A stretch of DNA of 64,000 nucleotides, taken from NCBI RefSeq assembly GCF_035555955.1, contig NZ_DATMGA010000066.1:216077-280076 (forward strand), read 5' to 3'. Position 1 is the first letter of the stretch. Each line of letters starts with the position of its first letter. A model generated the notes under the pieces. It did no database searches and had not been told where the DNA came from. It saw only the letters and a program-made list of their open reading frames with translations. Source of the DNA: Eoetvoesia sp035555955. GTDB lineage: Bacteria; Pseudomonadota; Gammaproteobacteria; Burkholderiales; Burkholderiaceae_B. The position numbers and the translations under genes are program-made. Below are positions 51,166 to 60,153 of this stretch, piece after piece.

Positions 51166-52638
51166 CTAGAACGGAAAGCCGCGCTTGCCGAGCTGGGTGG
51201 TTATCCATTTGAGTTCGGTCATCTCGTCCATCGAAGCGCGGCCCCCCTCCCGGCCGACGCCGCTGTTCTTGATCCCGCCGAACGGCACATGGGGCTCGTC
51301 GGCCACGGTGCAGTTATTGATGTGCACCATCCCGGCTTCCAGACGCAGCGCGAGGTCGAAGGCTTTTTGCAGGTCGTTGGTCATGACGGCCGACGACAGC
51401 CCATAGGAAGTGTCGTTGGCGATGCGCAGCGCCTCTTCGGAGTCCGCCGCCCGGATGACGGAAGTGATGGGCCCGAAGGATTCTTCGCCGTACATTTTCA
51501 TGTCGGGCGTAACGCCCGCCACCACGGTGGGCTGGTACAGCGAACCATCGTGCTTGCCGCCGCACAGCAGCTTCGCCCCTTTGGCCACGGCATCTTCCAC
51601 ATGCCCGTTGATGACCGCGCACTGGGACTCACGGATAAGCGGCCCGATGATGGTGGAAGGATCGTGCGGGTCGCCCGTCTTCAACGCCGAAGCCTTGGCG
51701 GCGAATTTTTCGCAGAACGCGTCGAACAGCCCCGCCTCGACGATGATGCGGGAACTGGCCATGCACACCTGGCCTTGATGAAAATAGATGCCGAACGCCG
51801 CGGCGTCGACCGCGTAGTCGAGATCAGCATCGTTCAACACGATGAACGGGTTCTTGCCGCCCATTTCCAGCGTAAGGCGCTTGAGGCTCTTGCCCGCCTG
51901 CGCCGCCAGCAGCCGACCGACTCGCGTCGAGCCGGTAAACGTCACCATCTTGACGCGCGGATCGTTCATCAGGATTTCACCCACCATTTCCGAAGGCCCG
52001 GGAACGACATTGAGAACCCCCGCAGGCAAACCCGCCTCTTCGAAAATAGATGCGATTTTCAGGCCGATGACCGAGGTATATTCGGACGGCTTGAGCACGA
52101 ATGTGTTGCCCGCCGCCAGGGCGAAAGCCACTTTCTTCATGGCCAGCAGGAACGGAGCATTGAACGGCGCTATTCCGGCGATCACGCCAAGAGGCTGGCG
52201 AATGGTCATGCCGACCTGGCCCGGCGCGGTGAGAGGCAGGGTTTCGCCCGTAACCTGCCGCACCAGCCCGGCCGCCACGCGCAGCAGCTCGATGCAATAG
52301 CCGATTTCGAACATGGCCTTGCCGAACACCGACCCGGACTCCTCGATGATGACCTCGCGCAGCTCGTCGGTGCGGGCGGCGATGATGTCGGCCGCCTTGA
52401 TCAGGATGGCCTCGCGCTGCGCGGCAACCATGTTCTTCCATGGGTCGCGCGCCTTGTATGCGGCGGCAATGGCATCGTCGACATCCTGGGCCGATGCTTG
52501 GGCCACATAGGCGTATATGTCGCCGGTCAGCGGATTGAAATCCTCGCTGACCTGCTGTTCCGAGCCAGGCCGCCAAACCCCGTCGATATACAAGGGGCTG
52601 ATGTCCTTGACCACGGCTTTGATATCGTTCGCACTCAT
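51166..52638 (-). CDS. NAD(P)-dependent aldehyde dehydrogenase, aromatic type
   Basis: 490 residues from the ATG at 52638 with GGAGG upstream. LEMGGKNPFIVL (catalytic Glu), GQVCMASSRI (catalytic Cys) and the C-terminal PFGGIKNSGVGREGG are present. It resembles benzaldehyde, salicylaldehyde and vanillin dehydrogenases by the PLTAPGQVGMTIRQPLGVIA region. It would turn an aromatic aldehyde into its acid. The divergent AraC gene is its likely regulator. Confidence 0.88.
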   Translation of the reverse strand: MSANDIKAVVKDISPLYIDGVWRPGSEQQVSEDFNPLTGDIYAYVAQASAQDVDDAIAAAYKARDPWKNMVAAQREAILIKAADIIAARTDELREVIIEESGSVFGKAMFEIGYCIELLRVAAGLVRQVTGETLPLTAPGQVGMTIRQPLGVIAGIAPFNAPFLLAMKKVAFALAAGNTFVLKPSEYTSVIGLKIASIFEEAGLPAGVLNVVPGPSEMVGEILMNDPRVKMVTFTGSTRVGRLLAAQAGKSLKRLTLEMGGKNPFIVLNDADLDYAVDAAAFGIYFHQGQVCMASSRIIVEAGLFDAFCEKFAAKASALKTGDPHDPSTIIGPLIRESQCAVINGHVEDAVAKGAKLLCGGKHDGSLYQPTVVAGVTPDMKMYGEESFGPITSVIRAADSEEALRIANDTSYGLSSAVMTNDLQKAFDLALRLEAGMVHINNCTVADEPHVPFGGIKNSGVGREGGRASMDEMTELKWITTQLGKRGFPF

Positions 52639-52699
52639 GATTTCCTCCAGAATAGTGGGCATTGTCTATTTATGGTTATGTCTTCCATTTTGCAGCCTG

Positions 52700-52748
52700 C
52701 ATGCGCGCGTTTCTCGTCTGCATGCGCAACGCAATGTGCTCCATGCGC
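52700..52748. repeat. Three CATGCGC direct repeats at 21-base steps
   Basis: CATGCGC occurs at 52700-52706, 52721-52727 and 52742-52748, so starts are exactly 21 bases apart, two helical turns. The first two share TGCATGCGC. They lie 62 to 110 bases upstream of the aldehyde dehydrogenase start and 175 upstream of the AraC gene. Direct repeats in phase on one face of the helix are what an AraC-family activator would bind. Confidence 0.6.
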
Positions 52749-52922
52749 GGGCATGAAGCTTTGGCGCCGCCACCCTCCGTCGGGGGCTGGAGTCGGGCCT
52801 CATTCGGTGGTAACGTAAATATGGCGGCAACGCGCCATCGCTGCCGGCACATTGGCGATTCCGCCGACCGCTCCTGGAGACGAACTAAACGGCTTCGGCT
52901 TTTCAGCCGCCGGAGGTTTGCA

Positions 52923-53891
52923 ATGAATACCGATTTTTCGACCGACTCCGTCGCCGCCGACCGGCGTCTGGCGTACTGGCGCGATATGGTCTGCACCACG
53001 TTTGCGGATATCGAATGCCGAGCGCTTTCAAACGCGCCTTTTCATGCCAGCCTGGCCGACTCGGGACTCGACGACGTCCACTTTTGCGAAAGCAGCGCCA
53101 GCCCGGTGCAGATCAGCAAGAACGATGCCCTTGTCCGGCGCAGCACCCATAGCAATTTCATGCTCTGCATTCAGCAGGAAGGCCTTTGCGTTGTCGATCA
53201 ATGCGGCCGCGAAGCACGCCTGTTCCCCGGCGACGCAGCCCTGCTAGATTCCGTGCGGCCCTACCGCGTTACATTCCCCACGCCGTCGAAGCAGCTCATC
53301 GTGCACATGCCTCGCGAGGCCCTGCTCAACGTGCTGAGCGATGCCGAACACCGCAACGCCCACCGGCTCTCGGGCGCGCGCGGCACCGTGCGGCTGGTCG
53401 CGCAATTCATGCAAGGGCTGTCGGCGCAACTGCATCGCGACGGCGCCATCGGCGCCGGCGGCGCCGTGGCGGGCGCCCTCAAGACGGGAGCGCTGGAGCT
53501 CATTGCGTCGGCATTGTCCGACGCCGATCCGGCCAGCGAGCAGCCTGCGCAGATCGCGCGGTATCGTCTGCTTTATCGCGCCCGGCGCTATATTGAAAGC
53601 CAATTGGCCAACCCCGAACTCACCATCGATCTGGTGGCCAGCCAGCTCTCGGTTTCCACCCGCCGCCTGCAGCAGGTTTTCAAGGACTGCGGCCTCGAAC
53701 CACCGTCCCGGTATCTATGGCAGCAGCGCCTGGAACACTGTAAAGCGGCCTGCGAATCGCCCGAATTTGCACAGCACAGTATCGGCGACATCGCGCTCAT
53801 GCACGGCTTCAATGACTTTTCGCATTTCAGCCGCAGCTTCAAGGCCGCTTACGGCTGCACTCCCCGGGAATACCGCAATGCCCGCGGCTGA
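52923..53891 (+). CDS. AraC-family regulator, FeaR/AraC-binding-like type
   Basis: 322 residues from the ATG at 52923 with GGAGG upstream. The N-terminal AraC-binding-like domain includes FHASLADSGLDDVHF and VRRSTHSNFMLCIQQEG; the C-terminal DNA-binding part includes LTIDLVASQLSVSTRRLQQV and IGDIALMHGFNDFSHFSRSF. Regulators of this sort (FeaR, XylS-like) often switch on aromatic aldehyde or amine oxidation. It probably activates the divergent aldehyde dehydrogenase. Confidence 0.88.
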   Translation: MNTDFSTDSVAADRRLAYWRDMVCTTFADIECRALSNAPFHASLADSGLDDVHFCESSASPVQISKNDALVRRSTHSNFMLCIQQEGLCVVDQCGREARLFPGDAALLDSVRPYRVTFPTPSKQLIVHMPREALLNVLSDAEHRNAHRLSGARGTVRLVAQFMQGLSAQLHRDGAIGAGGAVAGALKTGALELIASALSDADPASEQPAQIARYRLLYRARRYIESQLANPELTIDLVASQLSVSTRRLQQVFKDCGLEPPSRYLWQQRLEHCKAACESPEFAQHSIGDIALMHGFNDFSHFSRSFKAAYGCTPREYRNARG

Positions 53892-54011
53892 ATGCCTGCC
53901 GACCCCGAGGGCGGGGCGGCTTCGCCACGATACGAGAGGCCTTCGGCACAGTATCGACCGTGCCGCCTGACCCCGGCCTGAAGTCCGAGAGGCTGGCGCT
54001 CTGGCTCGTGG

Positions 54012-55049
54012 TCAGTACGCGGGATCCTTGTCGAACCTGTCCAGATCGAAATAGCGCGAGGTGGAATTGCCTTGGTCCTCGGAGGGCTTCTTGGGCGCCG
54101 ACAACTGCGCCGGAGGAACGGTTTCGGGCGGCCGGATATCGACGGACTTGACGGCGTCCGGATCAAAGCCGGGCGTAGCGGGAAGCGCCCCCCGGGCAGA
54201 GCCGGAAGCCGGGCCCGCAGCGCCATAACCAGCTGCGGATCCCAAAGCGGAATTGTTTTGCGCCGCGCCGCCGGCCTGTCCTGCGCCGCTGGCCTGCGCC
54301 TCGTCAGCCTGCCCGGCTGCGCCGGCCGCTGCGCGATCCCGAGCCCGCTGCGCCCGTCGCTCCGCCAGAACCTTCTGGCTCAGCTGATCGAGCTTGGCGG
54401 CCAGGCTGTCGTGCCCGCGCAGGCGCGCCCAGTCGGCGGCGCTTTGTTTCTTGAGGTTCAGCGTGGTCGAGTCGGCCCCGGCATAAAGCAGGGCGCGCAC
54501 CACATCTTCATCGCCCGAAAACGCCGCCATCATGAGGGGAGTCGTGCCGTCGGGCGAAGGCGCGTTGACGATGGCCTTATTGGCCAGCAGAAATTCGACC
54601 ATCTTGAGATTGCCCTTGGAGGCCGCATAGTGCAACGGCGTCCAGCCCAGCCGGTTGACGTGCGCGCCGCGCTTGATCAGGGCCTGAGCCCGTTTGACGT
54701 CCCCTACGATGGCCATGTACATGAGCGGGGTTTCGTGATTGCGATTCTCGATATTGACGTCGATGCGCCTATGGGCAAGCAGCAGGTCGTACACCCGCCA
54801 GGAGCCCTCGCGGATCGCCAGCATCAGGGCGGGCAGCCCGTCGGGATTCAGAGCATTGGGGTTCTCGCCCTGGGCCAGGGCGTCCTTGACGTCCTCCACG
54901 CGGTCGTTGGCGATGTCGAGCCACCATTCCGACGACGCGGCGGCCCTGGCCGCCATGCAGGCGATCAGCAGCGCCAGGCCAACGGCCCACAGCCACGCCC
55001 ATTTTCCGGTTTCCAACGGCCTGGTCATTTTGCTTATCATCGTGTTCAC
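54012..55049 (-). CDS. Exported ankyrin-repeat protein
   Basis: 345 residues if a GTG at 55049 is used; ATG codons at 55040 and 55028 are alternatives. A signal-like helix (LWAVGLALLIACMAARAAA) is followed by about five ankyrin repeats between residues 45 and 210, seen in GLPALMLAIREGSW, HETPLMYMAIVGD, GWTPLHYAASKGN, GTTPLMMAAFSGD and QSAADWARLRGHD. A low-complexity Ala/Gly-rich tail follows to a charged C-terminus. It is probably periplasmic and binds protein partners. The AT-rich gap precedes it. Confidence 0.82.
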   Translation of the reverse strand: MNTMISKMTRPLETGKWAWLWAVGLALLIACMAARAAASSEWWLDIANDRVEDVKDALAQGENPNALNPDGLPALMLAIREGSWRVYDLLLAHRRIDVNIENRNHETPLMYMAIVGDVKRAQALIKRGAHVNRLGWTPLHYAASKGNLKMVEFLLANKAIVNAPSPDGTTPLMMAAFSGDEDVVRALLYAGADSTTLNLKKQSAADWARLRGHDSLAAKLDQLSQKVLAERRAQRARDRAAAGAAGQADEAQASGAGQAGGAAQNNSALGSAAGYGAAGPASGSARGALPATPGFDPDAVKSVDIRPPETVPPAQLSAPKKPSEDQGNSTSRYFDLDRFDKDPAY

Positions 55050-55084
55050 GCCAATCGCTTGTTGGTGAAGAGGAACGCCGGGAA

Positions 55085-55290
55085 CCGTCGGCGCCCGGCA
55101 TCATAATCAATAAATAACATTAATTTAAATTAGTAAATTATTGAAATTAAACAACTATTATAAAATTCTTAATGTTTTACTTTAAATGATAAAAATTAAA
55201 GCAACACATCAAAACTAAAACCTAATCAATTGAAATTAATAATATTTAAAAAATTATTCAATCAAAATCTATAAATAGAATTAAATTATC
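55085..55290. other. Very AT-rich intergenic island
   Basis: About 200 bases between the ankyrin gene and tatD consist almost only of A and T with scattered G and C, in sharp contrast to GC-rich neighbours. No gene or hairpin terminator was recognised. It includes the start of the ankyrin transcript leader and the 3' end of tatD. It could be a binding zone for an H-NS-like protein, or remnant foreign DNA. Confidence 0.7.
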
Positions 55291-56056
55291 GTTCTATTTT
55301 ATTGAAAAGATTGAAGAAATTATCGGTCGAACAGCGCGCCACCTCGGCAACCGCAATCCCCCGCAAATCCGCGATCTTTTCAGCTACATGAATCACCTTG
55401 GACGGGTCATTGGCCTTGCCCCGGTACGGCACGGGCGCCAGATAGGGGGAATCCGTTTCGATAAGCAGGCGATCCAGCGGCAGCCGGGTAGCCAGGTCCT
55501 GCAGGTCGGCGGCCTTCTTGAACGTGACGATGCCCGACAGCGAAATATAGAAATTCATGTCCATGGCCGCCTTGGCCACTTCCCACGACTCGGTAAAGCA
55601 ATGCATGACGCCGCCGATCTCGTCCGCGCCCTCTTCACGCATGATGCGTAAAGTGTCTTCGCTGGCCGAACGGGTATGGATGATGAGCGGCAAACCGCTT
55701 TTGCGGCTGGCGCGGATATGCGTGCGGAAACGCTCGCGCTGCCACTCCAGCGGTTCGGAAAGGCGAAAATAATCCAGCCCCGTCTCGCCGATGGCAACCA
55801 CCTTGGGCGCCCTGGCCATCTCGACCAGCCCGTCGACCGTGGGCTCCTGGGTGTCTTCATAGTCAGGATGCACGCCCACCGAGGCATACAGGTGCGGATG
55901 GGGCGCCACCAGTTCTATCAGACCGGGCCATTGCGGCAAGTTCACACTGACCACCAGGGCGTGACTGACCCGGTTTTGCTCCATGCGTGCCAGAATATCG
56001 GGCAAATTCTGGGCAAGCTCGGGAAAATCCAGATGGCAATGGGAATCTACATACAT
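55286..56056 (-). CDS. tatD: TatD-family metal-dependent DNase
   Basis: 256 residues with DSHCHLDF (metal ligands), VAIGETGLDYF, IIHTRSASEDT, HCFTES and LIETDSPYLAP, the full TatD/YcfH signature. It is a 3'-to-5' exonuclease-type metalloenzyme in the cytoplasm. Its 3' end enters the AT-rich island. In related bacteria this gene commonly follows holB, as here. Confidence 0.93.
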   Translation of the reverse strand: MYVDSHCHLDFPELAQNLPDILARMEQNRVSHALVVSVNLPQWPGLIELVAPHPHLYASVGVHPDYEDTQEPTVDGLVEMARAPKVVAIGETGLDYFRLSEPLEWQRERFRTHIRASRKSGLPLIIHTRSASEDTLRIMREEGADEIGGVMHCFTESWEVAKAAMDMNFYISLSGIVTFKKAADLQDLATRLPLDRLLIETDSPYLAPVPYRGKANDPSKVIHVAEKIADLRGIAVAEVARCSTDNFFNLFNKIER

Positions 56057-56128
56057 GGCAAAACTCGAAATGAAAAAGATCGCAAAATGGTTGCAGGCTC
56101 AGGGCCTGTCAACAAGTCTCAACGGACC

Positions 56129-57184
56129 CTAAGCCTGCCGCCGCGGTCGGCAGGCTTGCGCCGCGTGCGACAAAACGCTGTAAACGAATAGTTTAGTATT
56201 TAATGGGTGATCCGCCACGGCGCGCTGCTGCATCAGCCACTTGCCGGTCTCGGCCAGGCTGGACGGCGAAGCCGCCCCGGCGACCCGCGCCGTAGAATCG
56301 CCAAGTGCCGGAAAATACCGGACCGGCGCCGACGAGGCCGCCAGCGACAAATCAAAAAACAGGCGCTGCAAGGCGTCGATCCAGCCGGCGGGCGGGTCTT
56401 TTTCAAGACTATCGGCCAAGGCCCCGATATCGGGCGCGCCGCCCTGGGCCGCAGCCAGAACAAACTGCTCGAGCCATGCCGGGCAGGCGCGCTCGCCCGC
56501 GTCTCGCATGGACAGAGCCCGCAAAGGCGCTCCGCCTGCCGCCGCCAGCCACTGCGTCGCATCACCCAGCCCCTGAGCAGCCAGCCAGCCAGTGCTTTCG
56601 GCCATGGAAGGCACGGGCAAGGGCAGCCTGCGGCAACGGGAAACCAGCGTCGGCAGGATACGGTCGGGGGCATCCACCACCAGTAAAAATACCGTGTGCT
56701 CGGGCGGCTCTTCGAGCACCTTGAGCAAGGCATTGGCGGAAACCGCATTGAGCGCTTCGGCGGGATACAGCACAGCCACCCGCCAGCCGCCGCGATGCGT
56801 GGCGGTGTTGAACCAGGTCGACAACCCCCGCAGCTGCTCGACACGGATATCCTTGGACGCCGTTTTTTTCGATGCCGCGGATTCAGCGGCGGACTCGTCG
56901 GGCTGATCCCCCCCCTCTTCCTGCGCCACCGCATCGGGCCGTATGCGGCGCAAATCGGGATGATTGCCGCTGGCCACCCATTGGCAGGCAGCGCAATGGC
57001 CGCAGGCCAGCCCGTTTTCCGGCGCTTCGCACAACAGGCTGGCCGCCGCGGCCAGAGCGAACTGGCGCTTGCCGATGCCGGCCATGCCGTGAATCAGCCA
57101 AGCATGGGCAAAGCGCTCGCGCTGGCCCAGCCAGGCTTTGGCCAGGCCTTCCTGCCATGGAAAAAAGCGTGGTATGTCGCTCAT
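56129..57184 (-). CDS. holB: DNA polymerase III subunit delta prime
   Basis: 351 residues from the ATG at 57184. AWLIHGMAGIGKRQFALAAA resembles the clamp-loader P-loop region; the zinc module is LACGHCAACQW; NALLKVLEEPPEHTVFLLV and TLVSRCRRLPL (the SRC motif) are hallmarks. It is part of the clamp loader. Overlaps the tmk stop by four bases. Confidence 0.92.
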   Translation of the reverse strand: MSDIPRFFPWQEGLAKAWLGQRERFAHAWLIHGMAGIGKRQFALAAAASLLCEAPENGLACGHCAACQWVASGNHPDLRRIRPDAVAQEEGGDQPDESAAESAASKKTASKDIRVEQLRGLSTWFNTATHRGGWRVAVLYPAEALNAVSANALLKVLEEPPEHTVFLLVVDAPDRILPTLVSRCRRLPLPVPSMAESTGWLAAQGLGDATQWLAAAGGAPLRALSMRDAGERACPAWLEQFVLAAAQGGAPDIGALADSLEKDPPAGWIDALQRLFFDLSLAASSAPVRYFPALGDSTARVAGAASPSSLAETGKWLMQQRAVADHPLNTKLFVYSVLSHAAQACRPRRQA

Positions 57185-57837
57185 GCGCCAGCTTCCTCGC
57201 TGCCGAAGGCACGCCAGGCAGCGATCAATTCCTGGGCCTGGCCGCGCAACTCGGCGCGCACGGCCTCCATGGGCCGGGTGGAATCGACGACGCGCAATCT
57301 GCCGGGGCATTGCTGCGCGCGCTCGTGGTAAGCCCGGCGCGTGCGTTCGAAAAACGCATCACCCTCTTTTTCAAAGCGGTCCAGGTCGCGGCTGCGGGCC
57401 AGGCGCTCGCGCGCCACGTCCAAGGGCACGTCGAACAGCCAGGTGCGATCGGGCTGCAAATCGGGATGCACCCATTGCTCCAGCGCGGCAATGGCCTCGG
57501 CGCCCAATTCGCGCCCCCCGCCCTGGTAGGCGTAGCTGGCATCGGTGAACCGGTCGCATACCACCCACTTGCCGGTCCGCAGCGCCGGCTGGATGACGGT
57601 TTGTATGTGCTCGCAACGCGCCGCGAACATAAGCAGGGTTTCCGTCTTCAGGTGCATGGGCTGGCTCAGCACCATTTGGCGCAGTTGCTCACCCAGCGCC
57701 GTGCCGCCCGGTTCGCGCGTACACAGCACCGGAATGCCCTGGCTTTGGATATGCTCTACCAGCCATTGCACATGCGTGCTTTTGCCTGCGCCGTCCAGGC
57801 CTTCCAGGGTGATGAAGCAACCGCGTCTGCCTTGCAT
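57181..57837 (-). CDS. tmk: Thymidylate kinase
   Basis: 218 residues: EGLDGAGKST (P-loop), CTREPGGT, VVCDRFTDASYAYQGGGR and LARSRDLDRFEKEG (lid) are all present. It phosphorylates dTMP to dTDP. The start overlaps the mltG stop as TAATG and the end overlaps holB, giving a coupled mltG-tmk-holB run. Confidence 0.95.
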   Translation of the reverse strand: MQGRRGCFITLEGLDGAGKSTHVQWLVEHIQSQGIPVLCTREPGGTALGEQLRQMVLSQPMHLKTETLLMFAARCEHIQTVIQPALRTGKWVVCDRFTDASYAYQGGGRELGAEAIAALEQWVHPDLQPDRTWLFDVPLDVARERLARSRDLDRFEKEGDAFFERTRRAYHERAQQCPGRLRVVDSTRPMEAVRAELRGQAQELIAAWRAFGSEEAGA

Positions 57838-58847
57838 TATTTTCTCTGCCCAAGTATGTATTTGGATACCGCCCGATTGTGCGAATTCAGGCTTTCGGAG
57901 AACTCGCTGGTGCCGTCGCCCCGCGAAACGAAATACAGGAATTTATGCTGTTCGGGGTGCAGGGCCGCATACAGGGAGGCTTTGCCGCTGGATGCGATGG
58001 GCGTGGGAGGCAGGCCGCTGCGCGTATAGGTGTTCCAGGGCGTATCGGTGGTCAAGTCCTTTTTACGGATGCGCCCTTGATAAGCATCGCCCATGCCGTA
58101 GATGACGGTGGGGTCGGTTTGCAACGGCATGCCCAGGCGCAGCCGGTTCACGAACACCCCCGCGACCCGCGCGCGATCCGCACCGTCGCCGGTTTCCTTC
58201 TCGATGATGGAAGCCAGGATGAGGGCCTCGTAGGGAGTCTGGATGGGCAGGTCGGGAGCGCGCTGCTCCCACATGGCGGCCAGCAGCTTTTCTTGCGCCA
58301 GGTAGGCCCGGCGCAAAATATCGTAGTCGGACGTGCCAGGCACGAAGACATAGGTATCCGGGTAAAAAAGGCCTTCGGGGCTGCCGTATGCCGAGCCCAG
58401 CCGCGCCAGCAATTGCGCATCGGTGATATCGCCCAATGTTTGCTTGATATTGGGGTTCTCGCGCAATGCCTGGCGTATGCGCCGGTACGACCAGCCTTCG
58501 ATCAGGGCCAGGCTGGTCTGGGTCATGTCGCCATCGGCCATGCGCTGCAGCAAGACCGAAGGCGTATCACCCTTGACGGCTTCGTACGCGCCCGCCTTGA
58601 TCAGGGTGTCGCGGCCCGTAAGCCGGGCCAGCAGGACGAAGGCATCGGCGTTCATGTCGATGCCTGCCTTGCGCATGGCCTGCGCAACGCTGCGGGGACG
58701 GCTGCCCATTTCCACCTGATAGTCGACATGTTCCGCACCAAGTGCCACCGGTCTGTTGGCCCAATACCAGAAAGCCGCCGAGATCCCGGCCATCGCGATG
58801 AAAGCCAGGAGCAGCACCCACAGGACGAAGCGTTTGAATCTGTTCAT
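57837..58847 (-). CDS. mltG: Endolytic murein transglycosylase MltG
   Basis: 336 residues from the ATG at 58847. One N-terminal membrane helix (FVLWVLLLAFIAMAG), then the YceG domain with IEGWSYRRI, FYPDTYVF, ASIIEKETG (catalytic Glu) and YTRSGLPPTPIASSG. It cuts nascent glycan strands in the periplasm. First gene of the mltG-tmk-holB-tatD run. Confidence 0.93.
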   Translation of the reverse strand: MNRFKRFVLWVLLLAFIAMAGISAAFWYWANRPVALGAEHVDYQVEMGSRPRSVAQAMRKAGIDMNADAFVLLARLTGRDTLIKAGAYEAVKGDTPSVLLQRMADGDMTQTSLALIEGWSYRRIRQALRENPNIKQTLGDITDAQLLARLGSAYGSPEGLFYPDTYVFVPGTSDYDILRRAYLAQEKLLAAMWEQRAPDLPIQTPYEALILASIIEKETGDGADRARVAGVFVNRLRLGMPLQTDPTVIYGMGDAYQGRIRKKDLTTDTPWNTYTRSGLPPTPIASSGKASLYAALHPEQHKFLYFVSRGDGTSEFSESLNSHNRAVSKYILGQRK

Positions 58848-59084
58848 TGTTTCAAGTGTAGCCGAGGCGGACGGCCTCGCCGGCGCGGCGGCCGGAAATA
58901 CGTAACCAGCATTGAACGGCGGGATCGGGATGCTGTGCCGGGACGGCGGCGCCCCAGGCCCGCGATGCCCGCCTGGGCCATGGGCAAACCTCGCCGGCGG
59001 CAATGCCTTGGCGGCAATATTTTCGGAAAGACCGTATCATAAACGCTACCCATTCCTGTGTCTTGAAAATCCGCCGCACCATCC

Positions 59085-60050
59085 ATGACCGAACCCCTCG
59101 AAAACACTGCCGTCCCCCTGGAACAACTCGCCGTCATCGAAATTTCCGGCGCCGACGCAGCCACCTTCCTGCACGGCCAGCTCACCCACGACATCGCCCA
59201 GCTGCCCCCCGGCCTGGCCTGCCTGGCCGGCTACTGCACCGCCAAGGGACGGCTGCTGGCCAGCCTGGTCGTCTGGCGCGCGCCGCAATCCGAGCCGCCC
59301 GCATTCCATGCCCTCATTGCAAAAGACATCGCCGAAACCGTGGTCAAGCGCCTGTCCATGTTCGTGCTGCGCGCCAAGGCCAAGCTCGCCGTCACCACGC
59401 TGCCCGTGCAAGGAATCGTGCTGCGCCGGGACGAGGCGAAACAGGCGGAACAAGCCCTGGAGCGGGCGGGCATTGCCGGCGCCTCGCTGCCATCCGACCC
59501 ATCGCCCTACACGGTCGTCCACTTGCCGGACGCTGCCTGCATCGCCGCGCCGAGCGCTGACGCCGGCGCGGCCCGATGGTGGATCGTCGGCAAAGCGGGC
59601 GCCGCCGCGCAACCGGGCGCAGAGGCTCTTTGGCGGGCCGCCGACATCGCAGCGGGCTTGCCCTGGATCGTGGCCGCCACGCAAGACACCTTCATCCCGC
59701 AGACGCTCAATCTCGATCTCATCGACGGCGTCAGCTTTACCAAGGGGTGCTATCCCGGCCAGGAAGTCGTCGCCCGCAGCCATTACCGGGGCACCATCAA
59801 GCGGCGCATGGCCCATGGCCTGATCGAACCCGCACCCGCTTCGGAGCCGCTGCCGGGCGCCGACATCTACGACGCCCGGCAGCCCGAGTCGCCCTGCGGC
59901 CGCGTGATCAACGCCGCCAGCACGGAAACGGGCTGCCACCTGTTGCTGGAAGTACAGTTGGCCGATCTGGACTCGGCCGATTTCAGGCTGGAGACGGCCG
60001 AGGGCGCGACAATCCGCATTCAGCCCCTGCCCTACTCCATCGCCGCCTGA
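59085..60050 (+). CDS. ygfZ: tRNA-modifying/Fe-S protein YgfZ (folate-binding)
   Basis: 321 residues with the YgfZ signature KGCYPGQEVVARSHYRG late in the sequence and ATFLHGQLTHDIAQL near the N-terminus. It is a folate-dependent protein of the GcvT fold that helps maintain certain Fe-S enzymes such as MiaB. It is divergent from mltG. Confidence 0.93.
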   Translation: MTEPLENTAVPLEQLAVIEISGADAATFLHGQLTHDIAQLPPGLACLAGYCTAKGRLLASLVVWRAPQSEPPAFHALIAKDIAETVVKRLSMFVLRAKAKLAVTTLPVQGIVLRRDEAKQAEQALERAGIAGASLPSDPSPYTVVHLPDAACIAAPSADAGAARWWIVGKAGAAAQPGAEALWRAADIAAGLPWIVAATQDTFIPQTLNLDLIDGVSFTKGCYPGQEVVARSHYRGTIKRRMAHGLIEPAPASEPLPGADIYDARQPESPCGRVINAASTETGCHLLLEVQLADLDSADFRLETAEGATIRIQPLPYSIAA

Positions 60051-60153
60051 GAGCGCCCGATATCCGGGGTTGATGCCGGCGGCCACCACGCTGCGCGGAC
60101 GAACCGGCCGCAATATACTTTCGATGCCGGGCGGCTCCGATAGGAGTCTTGCG

